DNA of 64,000 bases from assembly GCA_027490255.1 (NCBI GenBank), contig JAIXYM010000092.1, positions 1 to 64,000 on the forward strand. The letters are read 5' to 3'. Source of the stretch: Oxalobacteraceae bacterium. GTDB lineage: Bacteria; Pseudomonadota; Gammaproteobacteria; Burkholderiales; Burkholderiaceae_D. Position 1 is the first letter of the stretch. Each line of letters opens with the position of its first letter. The translations under genes and the position numbers were made by a program. Positions 8,673-17,639 of the stretch are shown piece after piece. The notes beneath the pieces are model-generated. The model saw only the letters and a list, made by a program, of their open reading frames with translations. It did no database searches and was not told the DNA's origin.

Positions 8673-9766
8673 TGAGTCACTTTCATTCATTGTTTATAGA
8701 TCGTGTGCAGCAGGACACGCGCGACGCGATCATTGTCAGTCTGCGTTTGCCTGATGAACTGCATTCTGCGTTTGCGTATCAGCAAGGCCAGTATCTGACC
8801 TTGCGCGCCATGATTGACGGTGAAGACGTGCGGCGCTCTTACTCGCTGTGTTCGGCTGTGCAGGATGAACGGTTGGAAATCGCGATCAAAAAAGTCAGTG
8901 GGGGTGTTTTTTCTAGCTGGGCGCATGCGCATCTCAAAGCGGGCATGACGCTTGATGTTATGCCGCCGATGGGAAATTTTCAGGTGCCATTGCAGCCAGC
9001 GCAGTCGCGTCACTATCTGGCCTTTGCAGCTGGCAGTGGCATCACCCCGATCTACTCGATTGTCAAGACCAGTTTGCTGACCGAGCCACACAGTCGCGTG
9101 ACGCTGGTGTATGGTAATCGCGCGTCATCCACTGTGATGTTGCGTGAGGCACTGGCGGATCTGAAAGACCGCTTTCTTGATCGTCTTTCCATCGTTCATG
9201 TCATGAGCCGCGAGAAACAAGATATTGATCTGTTCAATGGGCGCATTGATGGCGATAAATGTCGTGCGCTGGCAGAGCATTGGATCAATATCGACGATGT
9301 GGATGTCGCCTTTATTTGTGGTCCCGAGAGCATGACCCATCAGGTCTCTGAGACCCTACAATCGCTGGGTATGTTAAAAGACCGGATCAAGACCGAGTTG
9401 TTTTCTGCGCCTACGGCTGATAATGCAGCAGCTGCTGCACGTCGCCAGGCGCGTACCAGCGATTCTTCCGCGCTTGGTGCGCAGTGCAATGTCAGTTTTA
9501 TCATCGATGGTCATCACCATCAGATAACGATGCAGCGCGATAGTCAGTCGCTGCTTGATGCTGGTCTTGCGCATGGCATCGATATCCGTTATGCCTGCAA
9601 AGGTGGCATTTGCGCCACTTGTCGCTGTAAGGTCGTTGAGGGCAGGGTGGATATGGATGCCAATCATGCACTGGAAGATTACGAAATCGCGCGCGGTTTT
9701 GTTTTGAGTTGTCAGGCCTTCGCTGCCAGTGAACGTCTGGTGCTGGATTTTGATCAGGATAGCTGA
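8672..9766 (+). CDS. paaE: Phenylacetyl-CoA epoxidase reductase subunit PaaE
   Basis: PaaE passes electrons from NADPH through FAD and a 2Fe-2S cluster to PaaA. The 364-residue protein has the FAD-binding R-R-S-Y-S-L-C-S near residue 51, the nucleotide-binding A-G-S-G-I-T-P-I near residue 122, and a C-terminal plant-type ferredoxin domain with C-K-G-G-I-C-A-T-C and a later S-C-Q. All four cluster cysteines are present. Confidence 0.97.
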   Translation: MSHFHSLFIDRVQQDTRDAIIVSLRLPDELHSAFAYQQGQYLTLRAMIDGEDVRRSYSLCSAVQDERLEIAIKKVSGGVFSSWAHAHLKAGMTLDVMPPMGNFQVPLQPAQSRHYLAFAAGSGITPIYSIVKTSLLTEPHSRVTLVYGNRASSTVMLREALADLKDRFLDRLSIVHVMSREKQDIDLFNGRIDGDKCRALAEHWINIDDVDVAFICGPESMTHQVSETLQSLGMLKDRIKTELFSAPTADNAAAAARRQARTSDSSALGAQCNVSFIIDGHHHQITMQRDSQSLLDAGLAHGIDIRYACKGGICATCRCKVVEGRVDMDANHALEDYEIARGFVLSCQAFAASERLVLDFDQDS

Positions 9767-9776
9767 GAGGAATATC

Positions 9777-10220
9777 GTGCAGAACACGGACCCGCAAACG
9801 CTCGCACAAGCGACCGCTCAGCATATGTATGCGCAGGATAAGGCCACACAGGGGCTGGGTATCACGCTGATCGATATTCATCCCGGTCACGCACGAATGC
9901 AGATGACGGTGCGCAGCGATATGCTGAATGGCCATGGCATGTGCCACGGCGGATTTATTTTTACGTTTGCCGATTCTAGTTTTGCGTTCGCTTGCAATAG
10001 CTATAACGTACAAACCGTCGCAGCCGGTTGTAGCATTGAGTTTCTTGCGCCGGCCTTTGAGGGTGAAGTTTTGACCGCATCCGCTGCTGAGCAATCAAAG
10101 AGTGGTAAGACGGGGATATATGATGTCGTCGTGAGCAATGCCGATGGCAAGAAGATTGCACTGATGCGTGGCAAATCGCATCAGCTCAAAGGGGAAGTGA
10201 TACCAACGCAGCCACTCTGA
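9777..10220 (+). CDS. paaI: Hydroxyphenylacetyl-CoA thioesterase PaaI
   Basis: A hot-dog-fold thioesterase that hydrolyses hydroxyphenylacetyl-CoA and other dead-end thioesters to free CoA. The 147-residue protein shows N-G-H-G-M-C-H-G-G-F-I-F-T-F-A-D near residue 45, with the catalytic Asp of the family. The GTG start at 9777 is chosen because GAGAGGAA lies just upstream; the longer frame would overlap paaE by 38 bases. It sits 10 bases after paaE. Confidence 0.95.
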   Translation: MQNTDPQTLAQATAQHMYAQDKATQGLGITLIDIHPGHARMQMTVRSDMLNGHGMCHGGFIFTFADSSFAFACNSYNVQTVAAGCSIEFLAPAFEGEVLTASAAEQSKSGKTGIYDVVVSNADGKKIALMRGKSHQLKGEVIPTQPL

Positions 10221-10256
10221 TAAAAAGCGCTGTATCAATCATCAAGGAGACACCGC

Positions 10257-11558
10257 ATGAGTAACCGAGCGGATTTGGAGCCGATAGAGACGGCCAGTCA
10301 GGATGAATTGCAATCGCTGCAGTTGCAGCGCTTGAAAGCCACACTGCAGCACGCCTACGCCAATGTGCCGCATTATCGACAGCGCTTTGATGAAAAAGGC
10401 GTACATCCCGATGACCTGACATCGCTGTCAGATCTGGCGAAATTTCCCTTCACCGGCAAAGAAGATTTGCGCGCCAACTACCCGTTTGGCATGTTCGCTG
10501 TACCGCGTGACAAAGTCGTTCGAATACATGCTTCTTCTGGGACCACGGGCAAACCTACGGTGGTCGGATACACGCAAAAAGATATTGATACTTGGTCCGG
10601 ATTGGTCGCGCGATCGATTCGGGCATCCGGTGGTCGGGCCGGCGATATCGTGCACGTTGCTTATGGATACGGCTTGTTCACTGGTGGTCTGGGCGCGCAT
10701 TACGGTGCTGAAAAACTTGGCTGCACGGTGATACCAATGTCCGGTGGTCAGACGGAAAAGCAGGTGCAACTGATCACAGATTTTCGGCCCGACATCATCA
10801 TGGTCACACCGAGCTATATGCTCAATATCATTGAGGAGTTCGAGCGGCAGGGGTTGGATCCGGCAGCCTCCTCGCTGCGTATTGGTATTTTCGGCGCAGA
10901 ACCTTGGGGCCAGGGCATGCGCGAAGAGATTGAGCAGCGTGCTGGGCTTGATGCGGTAGATATTTATGGCTTGTCCGAAGTGATGGGGCCGGGCGTGGCG
11001 AATGAGTGCATCGAGACCAAGGATGGTCCTGTGATCTGGGAAGATCATTTTTATCCCGAGATCATTCATCCAGTCACGGGCGAAGTCATGCCCGAGGGCG
11101 AAGCGGGTGAACTGGTGTTTACTTCGCTCACCAAGGAAGCCATGCCCGTCATACGGTATCGTACTCGCGACCTGACGCGTTTGCTGCCGCCAACGGCACG
11201 CGCAATGCGTCGCATGGATAAGATCGCCGGACGATCGGATGACATGATGATTATTCGGGGTGTGAATGTGTTTCCTTCACAGATCGAAGAACTACTCTTT
11301 CAGCAACCCGCACTGGCGCCGCATTATCAGATTTTATTGACGCGCAACTTGCATCTGGATCAGCTGGAAGTGCTGGTCGAAACCCGCGAGGAAGTTCGAC
11401 ATGGTGACGGTGTTCGTGGTGGCGCGCAGCTGGAGCAGATGATCAAATCCTATATCGGCATTTCCTGTACGGTCACCGTGCTACCGCCGAATGGCGTGGA
11501 GCGCACGCAGGTGGGCAAGGCCAGACGAGTCATCGACAAGCGCGTGCAGTCAGTATAA
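10257..11558 (+). CDS. paaK: Phenylacetate-CoA ligase PaaK
   Basis: PaaK activates phenylacetate to phenylacetyl-CoA with ATP, the first step of the pathway. The 433-residue ANL-superfamily enzyme has the phosphate-binding S-S-G-T-T-G-K-P-T near residue 95, I-Y-G-L-S-E-V-M-G-P-G near residue 239 and R-T-R-D-L-T near residue 302. AAGGAG precedes the ATG. It is the last gene of the paa run. The beta-oxidation and ring-opening genes paaF, G, H, J and Z are not in the window. Confidence 0.98.
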   Translation: MSNRADLEPIETASQDELQSLQLQRLKATLQHAYANVPHYRQRFDEKGVHPDDLTSLSDLAKFPFTGKEDLRANYPFGMFAVPRDKVVRIHASSGTTGKPTVVGYTQKDIDTWSGLVARSIRASGGRAGDIVHVAYGYGLFTGGLGAHYGAEKLGCTVIPMSGGQTEKQVQLITDFRPDIIMVTPSYMLNIIEEFERQGLDPAASSLRIGIFGAEPWGQGMREEIEQRAGLDAVDIYGLSEVMGPGVANECIETKDGPVIWEDHFYPEIIHPVTGEVMPEGEAGELVFTSLTKEAMPVIRYRTRDLTRLLPPTARAMRRMDKIAGRSDDMMIIRGVNVFPSQIEELLFQQPALAPHYQILLTRNLHLDQLEVLVETREEVRHGDGVRGGAQLEQMIKSYIGISCTVTVLPPNGVERTQVGKARRVIDKRVQSV

Positions 11559-11584
11559 AGACCCGTTGGCTAGGATGTGCTTGT

Positions 11585-11623
11585 CTTATTCGTCTATCTT
11601 ATTCGTCTATCTCATTCGTCTTT
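11585..11623. repeat. Three 13-bp tandem repeats at the end of the HlyD-type gene
   Basis: Units CTTATTCGTCTAT (11585-11597), CTTATTCGTCTAT (11598-11610) and the variant CTCATTCGTCTTT (11611-11623). The third unit holds the minus-strand stop codon of the adaptor gene (TGA at 11614-11612) and its last codons, so the other two copies look like duplications of the gene's tail. Confidence 0.85.
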
Positions 11624-12793
11624 GATGCGCGCACCATCACTTACTTGCCTGCTGGGGAATCTGACGACTTGTTCACCCTCGCGCAGACCGCTGATGATCT
11701 GTACGTCATCGCGGTTGCGCTGACCGATGATGACGGTTCTTTCTCTTGCGCGGTCGTTCTCTGCAACGAATATGTGCCATTCATTACCGACCCGGAAAAC
11801 ACTACTACCCGGTAGTTTCAGTACTGCGTCCTGCTGCCACAGCACGATCCTTGCCTGAATGCGATAGCCATCGCCCAGTGGCCACGGTAAGCCAATCGGG
11901 TCGGCAATCACATTCACACGTTGTTCTTCGATGCCCAGTGCTGATACTTTTGTAAATGCGACGGGCTCAACTAGCCTGACGCTCGCCTCCAAAGGCGTAT
12001 CATCTCCCCAGTCTCTCAGCAGCATGCGCATACCCGGTCGTATTTTGACGGCATCGATCGATAGCACATCAACCACAGCTTCCACCTGTGTTGGATCGCC
12101 TATCGTCATGAGCGGCAGGCCAGCGGCTATCGTGCGTTCGCTTTGTTGATTGATCGATAGGACGCGACCGGAAGCGGGGGCAAGCACAGGAGTTTTTCTC
12201 TCTGCGGCACGTGTGAACGTGTTGACCGCGGCGCGTACCTCGGTAATAGAGGCTTGGGCTGCTTTGGTACGAGCTTGCGCAGTACTGACACCAGCACGGG
12301 CAGTACTTTCGCGAGCGATCAATTGATCGAGTGCTTGCGGCGAGATGAAATGATCCCGAACCAGTAGTCTTTGTCTTTCAAGTTCATGGCTTGCTAATTC
12401 GCGAATGATCTCGGCTTCGCGTTGCTGCAATGTCGCTTCTGACCACCGGGCCTGCGCAGCCTGCAGGCGGGCGAGTGCTTGGTCTTTGGCCTGCAGATCA
12501 ATAGATAAGGGCAAGAGCCAGGCAACGGTATCACCGCGAACGACGGTATCGCCAGTGCGCAGTGTGATCCGCTCTATCGTTGCCGCGATTGGACTGGCAA
12601 CGATAAAGGCATCGCGCACACGCATGATGCCTTCATTATCAACACTCACACTTAACGTACCTTTCTCGGCGCGGATCAATTGAAGTCGCAAAGGTGCTGG
12701 CGTAAGAATCCAGACGATGAGGATGATCGCTGAGATCAACGCGATCACGATCAGCAAGATTTTTTTCCGGCTGAAAAATTTGAAATCATTCAC
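11612..12793 (-). CDS. HlyD/MacA-type periplasmic adaptor of an ABC efflux pump
   Basis: A 393-residue membrane fusion protein with one N-terminal transmembrane segment (residues about 12-30), a split lipoyl-like domain (G-D-T-V-V-R-G-D-T-V near 80; P-V-L-A-P-A-S-G-R-V-L-S near 200), a coiled-coil hairpin rich in Ala, Gln and Arg (about 105-185) and beta-barrel domains. It starts at GTG and overlaps the permease gene by 8 bases. It should link the inner-membrane FtsX/ATPase complex to an outer-membrane channel, not seen here. The substrate is unknown. Confidence 0.9.
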   Translation of the reverse strand: MNDFKFFSRKKILLIVIALISAIILIVWILTPAPLRLQLIRAEKGTLSVSVDNEGIMRVRDAFIVASPIAATIERITLRTGDTVVRGDTVAWLLPLSIDLQAKDQALARLQAAQARWSEATLQQREAEIIRELASHELERQRLLVRDHFISPQALDQLIARESTARAGVSTAQARTKAAQASITEVRAAVNTFTRAAERKTPVLAPASGRVLSINQQSERTIAAGLPLMTIGDPTQVEAVVDVLSIDAVKIRPGMRMLLRDWGDDTPLEASVRLVEPVAFTKVSALGIEEQRVNVIADPIGLPWPLGDGYRIQARIVLWQQDAVLKLPGSSVFRVGNEWHIFVAENDRARERTVIIGQRNRDDVQIISGLREGEQVVRFPSRQVSDGARIKDE

Positions 12794-15155
12794 GTGTTTT
12801 CAAGACTGCTATCAAATCCAGTTTTTGCAATCGAAGCCATATGGATACCGATGAAGCGAGCCCGGATAGCATGACGACGATTGCTGCAATTAAAAATGTG
12901 CGCCCGCTGATGATCAAAGGTATGCGGAATAGCTCTTGTGACAGTAGCTTCGCGATTGCGGCGGCTAGACCATAGCCAATCAGGCAGCCCAATGGAATGG
13001 CGATTGTCGTCAGTAACCATTGCTCGGTGAGCAGCAGCACCGTCACTTCCGCGCGAGTGAAGCCAAGAATGCGTAGGCTGGCGAGCTCGGTCGCATGTTC
13101 AGAGAGTGCGATTCGAGCTGAGTTGTAGATGATGCCAGCGGCAATGACGCAGGCGAAGATGACAAGAACACTGTTATTGATGCGGATATTTTCTCCGACA
13201 GTTGAAAGAAAACTCTGTATGGTGACCTCGCGCAGGCTGGTACTGGCCAGTGCTGGTAATACTTTTATCGCTCGGTAAAACGTTTCAGCGTTGGTTATAT
13301 CGAGTGCCAGCCAGGCGCCATTCACCATCGGTGTTTTTTGCAGTAGCCGCGACAGGGCCTGAACATCCATGTAAGCAAATGCACCGATGGGTTCATCAAG
13401 AATCAACGTCACGGGCACCTCTGTTTTTTGACGTCGCCCGGCCAGAAAATCGATCTCTACCTTGTCACCGATTTGGAGATGAAGCAGATCAGCGAGCATG
13501 CGCGAGCACACCAGCCCTTCGGCAGGAAGTTCTATCGAGCGCTCAAGCGCATCCACTGTCAGTCGTAATTGCCGCTGACGTTCGAGGCCAATGATTGCTG
13601 TTCTCTTTTCTCGATGACGAACCCTAAGAGCAACGGGCGCAGACAGGAAGCCCTCGGCCCGTAACACGCCGGGCAATCGCGTGAGTTGATTGATGATGTC
13701 GGTGGAGTGTTCTTCATTGAATATCACACTGATATCTTCACGTTGCAGCACCCTGTACTGAAATCGGATTATTTCATTGAGCGCATCAAAAGAGAAAAGT
13801 CCGGTGATCACCAGCGCAGCCGACATCGAGAGACCGAAAATCGTCAGCGACGTTTTAAGTGGCGTTCGCAAGAGGTTGCGCAATACCATGCGTAGGACCA
13901 GAGGTAAGCGCTGCCAAAGAGATAATCTCTCCAGACTGTTTCGTTGATAGCGCAACGGAGATTCGGGTCCCATGGCCTCGGCAGGTGTCATTTGTAAAAC
14001 CCGATATACGGCAAGACCCGAACCTAGCAGGGCAGATAACAGGCTGACGATCAGCGCCGTCAGCACCAGTGACGCAGAGAGTGAAAAGGAGAGTGTCGGA
14101 AAGTGAAAAAAGCGTGCGTACAAGTGAGCCAGCCCATGACCCAGCCAACTGCCCAGTGCAATACCTATGAGGCTGCCGGTAGCTACCGTGAGCAGGGCAA
14201 ACTGCATGTAGTGGCTGGCGATAGCCGCATTGCTGAAGCCAAAACTCTTTAGCAAGCCGATCTGCATACGCTGCAGAGAACTTAGCCTTAACAAGACGTT
14301 ATGAACCAGGAAGGCAGCGACACTCAGAAAAATAGCCGGAATGACAGTGGCGCTTACTTTAGTTTGCGCCAGTTCATTGCTGATGAACTGATGCGAGAGT
14401 TGGTCTTCACGGCCAATAGCGCCCAGCCCACCAAAGGGTTCTAGCAAGCCATCAAGCCGATGAATGACCTCTGCTTCGCTTGCGCCGGGCGTGAGCGTTA
14501 GAACGATGTCATTACAGCCTTCACGCATATCAAGCAAGCTGCCGAGCGTTTCTTGATCCATCCACAACACACCAAAACGACGATAGTCCGGAAAGCCTGA
14601 TCCGCGCGCTTCATTAATGTATTCCGGTGAAATGGCGATACCGGTGACGTTCAGACTTTCACGGCGGCCATTGATCACTGCCTGTAAAACAGCACCTGCT
14701 TGCAAGGTGTTGGCATGGGCAAAGGCTTCGCTGATGAGAATTTCATGGCGATTGCCGGCGTCAGGGAGTCGGCCTGCGCGCAGATAAACCCGGTTGAGAT
14801 CATGTTGATTTGCAGGGTTCAGGGAGACGAGTCGTCCGGTAGCTGGCTCGTTGAGTCCCGGTACGTCGAGTGGCGCATCGAAAACGACTCTCGCCTGTAC
14901 GTCCGCTACACCGTCTATGTTGCGTATCGCGCTGGTAATTCCCAAAGGCGCGCGGCGTACGCTGGCAAAGACATCGGCGAAACGGTACTGCTGGTAGTAA
15001 GTATGTTGAGCAAGTCGTAGTGCTTCATAAGCACCCCGCATCGTGACCAGACTCGCAATCCCGCACATTGCCACGGCTGCGATAGCGATTGCCTGAGCGC
15101 GCAAACGCCATAGGTCGCGCAAGAGCTTCAGCTGCAGTGAGGTCAGGTGGATCAC
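12786..15155 (-). CDS. FtsX/MacB-type ABC transporter permease
   Basis: A 789-residue permease with an N-terminal transmembrane segment, a large periplasmic domain, a first FtsX domain (three helices, about residues 270-395), a second N-terminal-like helix and periplasmic domain, and a final FtsX domain (about 670-785). It is thus a tandem FtsX permease like those of lipoprotein or lipid exporters. The GTG at 15155 overlaps the ATPase stop as GTGA, showing translational coupling; a TTG lies 3 bases upstream. Confidence 0.9.
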   Translation of the reverse strand: MIHLTSLQLKLLRDLWRLRAQAIAIAAVAMCGIASLVTMRGAYEALRLAQHTYYQQYRFADVFASVRRAPLGITSAIRNIDGVADVQARVVFDAPLDVPGLNEPATGRLVSLNPANQHDLNRVYLRAGRLPDAGNRHEILISEAFAHANTLQAGAVLQAVINGRRESLNVTGIAISPEYINEARGSGFPDYRRFGVLWMDQETLGSLLDMREGCNDIVLTLTPGASEAEVIHRLDGLLEPFGGLGAIGREDQLSHQFISNELAQTKVSATVIPAIFLSVAAFLVHNVLLRLSSLQRMQIGLLKSFGFSNAAIASHYMQFALLTVATGSLIGIALGSWLGHGLAHLYARFFHFPTLSFSLSASLVLTALIVSLLSALLGSGLAVYRVLQMTPAEAMGPESPLRYQRNSLERLSLWQRLPLVLRMVLRNLLRTPLKTSLTIFGLSMSAALVITGLFSFDALNEIIRFQYRVLQREDISVIFNEEHSTDIINQLTRLPGVLRAEGFLSAPVALRVRHREKRTAIIGLERQRQLRLTVDALERSIELPAEGLVCSRMLADLLHLQIGDKVEIDFLAGRRQKTEVPVTLILDEPIGAFAYMDVQALSRLLQKTPMVNGAWLALDITNAETFYRAIKVLPALASTSLREVTIQSFLSTVGENIRINNSVLVIFACVIAAGIIYNSARIALSEHATELASLRILGFTRAEVTVLLLTEQWLLTTIAIPLGCLIGYGLAAAIAKLLSQELFRIPLIISGRTFLIAAIVVMLSGLASSVSIWLRLQKLDLIAVLKTRE

Positions 15156-15874
15156 CAAGCGAGCGCAGACGCAGGCAGGCGTGTTGCATTGCGCGTGATG
15201 CCCGTAATGCGACCGCTTCCGAGCGAGATGACACGATGTGCCATACCAGCGATGGCGGCATTGTGGGTGATTACTACAGTGATGGCACCAAGCTCGGCAT
15301 TCGCCTGCGCCAGCACATCCAACACCAGTCGGCCGGTTGCTACATCCAGCGCACCCGTCGGCTCATCGCAGAGCAGAATGTCGGGACGCTTAGCGATCGC
15401 ACGTGCAATAGCCACGCGCTGCTGCTCACCGCCAGAGAGTTGAGCAGGGAAGTGAAACAGGCGGTTATCCAATCCCACTCGCCGCAGTGCCTCGGTAGCG
15501 GCCATCGGTGCTGCGCTGATCTCGGTGACTAGCTCGACATTTTCCAGCGCAGAGAGGCTGGGGATGAGATTGTAAAACTGGAAGACAATGCCGACGTGCT
15601 CACGTCGAAACCGAGTCAACTCGTCATCGCTGGCTCGGGTCAATTCCCAGTCCAGGTAATGCACGCTACCCTTTGTCGGTTTATCCAGACCGCCGAGAAT
15701 ATTGAGCAAGCTTGATTTGCCACTGCCTGAAGCACCGAGCAAAACAAGGAATTCACCCTCATACAAATCAAGATCAATAGAGCGCAGTGCGTCAACATGG
15801 ACTTCACCCATCTGATAAATCTTGTCCACGCCACGTAACGAAAAAATGGTACGCGGAGATTCTGTCGATAGCAT
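15152..15874 (-). CDS. MacB/LolD-type ABC transporter ATP-binding protein
   Basis: The ATPase of the three-gene pump. Motifs are Walker [14 protein letters not shown]-loop V-F-Q-F-Y-N-L-I-P, signature [14 protein letters not shown] and Walker [13 protein letters not shown], all of the MacB/LolD class. The ATG at 15874 gives 240 residues, close to the family length, and a GGGGAG lies three bases upstream. Longer in-frame starts would run into the tRNA-like element at 15894-15965. Confidence 0.92.
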   Translation of the reverse strand: MLSTESPRTIFSLRGVDKIYQMGEVHVDALRSIDLDLYEGEFLVLLGASGSGKSSLLNILGGLDKPTKGSVHYLDWELTRASDDELTRFRREHVGIVFQFYNLIPSLSALENVELVTEISAAPMAATEALRRVGLDNRLFHFPAQLSGGEQQRVAIARAIAKRPDILLCDEPTGALDVATGRLVLDVLAQANAELGAITVVITHNAAIAGMAHRVISLGSGRITGITRNATRLPASALAW

Positions 15875-15893
15875 GCACTCCCCAGTCGGCAAG

Positions 15894-15965
15894 TGGCAGG
15901 GGAGCATGGATTCGAACCACGTCATCCGGCTTGGACACCGAGCGGCCCCCGCTGGGCACTCCCCT
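15894..15965 (-). ncRNA. tRNA-like element in the leader of the efflux operon
   Basis: Read on the minus strand there is a perfect 7-bp acceptor stem (AGGGGAG, 15965-15959, with CTCCCCT, 15904-15898), a discriminator G and an encoded CCA (15896-15894). The T arm CGTGG-TTCGAAT-CCATG is canonical. A short D-like stem GCCC/GGGC with a 5-base loop is present. The anticodon arm is odd: the best fold is TCGG/CCGG with an 8-base loop TGTCCAAG. Total length is 72. It is either a decayed tRNA or a regulatory tRNA mimic 20 bases upstream of the ATPase gene. It is not a standard tRNA. Confidence 0.55.
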
Positions 15966-16234
15966 ATTGCATTGATGATGCCGATGCGCTGGTTACGCCC
16001 GTTGAGCCATCACAGTCGCGCGGAGATTCTGCTTGGCGGCGGTCAACTCTTGATGCATCTGCGCGCTAAATAATCGTACCGGGCGCTTGTCTTGTCAGGC
16101 CATCGGTGGCGTAACGGCTGCTCGTAGTACGGGCGAACTAGGCCGTACTGTGGGCATCGGTACGTTTTTCGTTTGACGGATAGAGACAGGCTCCAGCTTG
16201 ATCAAGCAAGATTTCTTCATCTTCAGGGCCATTC
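15966..16234. other. Intergenic region before the GNAT-like gene, with an inverted repeat
   Basis: No credible gene is seen. Arms AGTACGG (16126-16132) and CCGTACT (16143-16149), separated by 10 bases, form an inverted repeat that could be a regulator site for the gene at 16235. Small open frames here are partly the translated tRNA-like element. Confidence 0.4.
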
Positions 16235-17587
16235 ATGTCGAATCACCTTCCGGTATCTGTTACATCACTAAATTTAGGATCGTCAGCGGCGATCCAGTCT
16301 GAGGCACTGCCGCTTGGGTCTGAAATCTTCAGTGAGATCGTCAGTGAAATTTATAAGCATTCGGTACCTGCATTTGCATCAATGGCACTGGACAGACTGC
16401 AGGGGAGCTTGTACGCATCACTGCGCTATCTGGAATTAAGTGATCCTGAGCAGAGACCGCCAAATACCTGGGTTGGGTATCGCAGTGGTGAGATTGTTGG
16501 CGTGCTGCTTTTTCGAGTTGATGGAAAGCGTGTAACCGTACTGTGCGAGGTCGTCACTCTTGATTCACCGCAGATAGATGCGTTTGCAGCCAGTGTTTTC
16601 TCGAATTTTTCTGGTATTCGTCATGTCGCCTTCAATGCTGTCAGCGTATCGGTACCGCCTAGTTCATTTCCTACACAGGTTTTTTCTTTTTCAGAGAACT
16701 ATGTACTTAATCTGCCTCCGTCCACTGAGGCCTACATGGCTGGACTGGGTAAATCTACCCGCCAAAGTCTGCGCGGGTATCGCAATCGTCTGCTACGGGA
16801 TTTTCCTGACTTTAGTTGGACAGCCTATGCCTGTGATGAACTCACCGTTGAGCAGCAGCGTCAGCTGGTGTTGATACTGCAGCGCTTCAAACGCGATGGC
16901 ATGGCCGCTCGTGGAAAATCAGCGGCTATTGATGAAACCGAAACGAAAAATTTTCTAGCGATGGCAGCCGAGTGCGGCTTGTTCGGAGTCGCTCAGGTTA
17001 ACGGGCGTATCTGCGCAGGTGCATTTTCCTGCCGCATTGGCGATAGCTATGTGATGCTCTTGTCGGCAAGCGATCCTGCGATGAGTATCTACCGTCTGGG
17101 TTTGCTGGCTTGTCTGTGGTCTGTGACGGACTGTATTAACCGGGGTGGTCGACGGTGTCACATGCTGTGGGGGCGCTATCAGTACAAGCATCAGTTGCTT
17201 GCCGAACCCCAAAGTCTCTATCGCTTGATCGTCTATCCTTCGGTAACGCAGATGTTGATGCAACCACTCATTGTGCTGCAGATATTTTTTCATGGCTGTT
17301 ATGTCCGTAGCGTTCAGCGTCTTCAGAAGCATTTAGAAAAAGAAAAAAGTCCTGGTTGGCAATGGATTTACTATCAATTGCGATCTTTGAAAAAAGCACT
17401 GGACGTATTTAGAAAAAAATTCAAATGGATCAACGCAAGGAATCTGGATATTGCTACCGATGTTGCTATGGTGGCTAATGTTAATGAAAATACAGACCGC
17501 AGCACGGCTGTTGATGTCGTGAGCGCCTCGCGTACGAACACGATTGGCACGGCGACGCATTCTCGCTGTCCAATGCAGGCACTATGA
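16235..17587 (+). CDS. BioF2-like / GNAT-fold acetyltransferase domain protein
   Basis: A 450-residue protein whose middle (about residues 165-330) resembles the CelD/BioF2-like acetyltransferase fold, with G-K-S-T-R-Q-S-L-R-G-Y-R-N-R, a segment reading C-A-G-A-F-S-C-R-I-G-D-S-Y-V-M-L-L-S, and an R-L-G-L-L-A-C-L helix. Members act on cell-surface polysaccharides or lipids, but the substrate here is unknown. The C-terminal 80 residues are basic and then Thr/Asn-rich without recognisable domain. It precedes the PHA synthase by 52 bases in the same direction; an operon is possible. Confidence 0.6.
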   Translation: MSNHLPVSVTSLNLGSSAAIQSEALPLGSEIFSEIVSEIYKHSVPAFASMALDRLQGSLYASLRYLELSDPEQRPPNTWVGYRSGEIVGVLLFRVDGKRVTVLCEVVTLDSPQIDAFAASVFSNFSGIRHVAFNAVSVSVPPSSFPTQVFSFSENYVLNLPPSTEAYMAGLGKSTRQSLRGYRNRLLRDFPDFSWTAYACDELTVEQQRQLVLILQRFKRDGMAARGKSAAIDETETKNFLAMAAECGLFGVAQVNGRICAGAFSCRIGDSYVMLLSASDPAMSIYRLGLLACLWSVTDCINRGGRRCHMLWGRYQYKHQLLAEPQSLYRLIVYPSVTQMLMQPLIVLQIFFHGCYVRSVQRLQKHLEKEKSPGWQWIYYQLRSLKKALDVFRKKFKWINARNLDIATDVAMVANVNENTDRSTAVDVVSASRTNTIGTATHSRCPMQAL

Positions 17588-17639
17588 AGATGTTGCATCA
17601 GTGAATGCTGCATTGATGGAGTTAAATCGAGCCTCTTGA

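Noticed and set aside
9501-10094. A 197-codon minus-strand frame over paaE-paaI
   Set aside because: It has no ribosome binding site or domain and lies opposite well-supported paa genes.
15787-16073. Plus-strand open frames over 15787-16073
   Set aside because: They translate the complement of the tRNA-like element and have no ribosome binding site or family resemblance.
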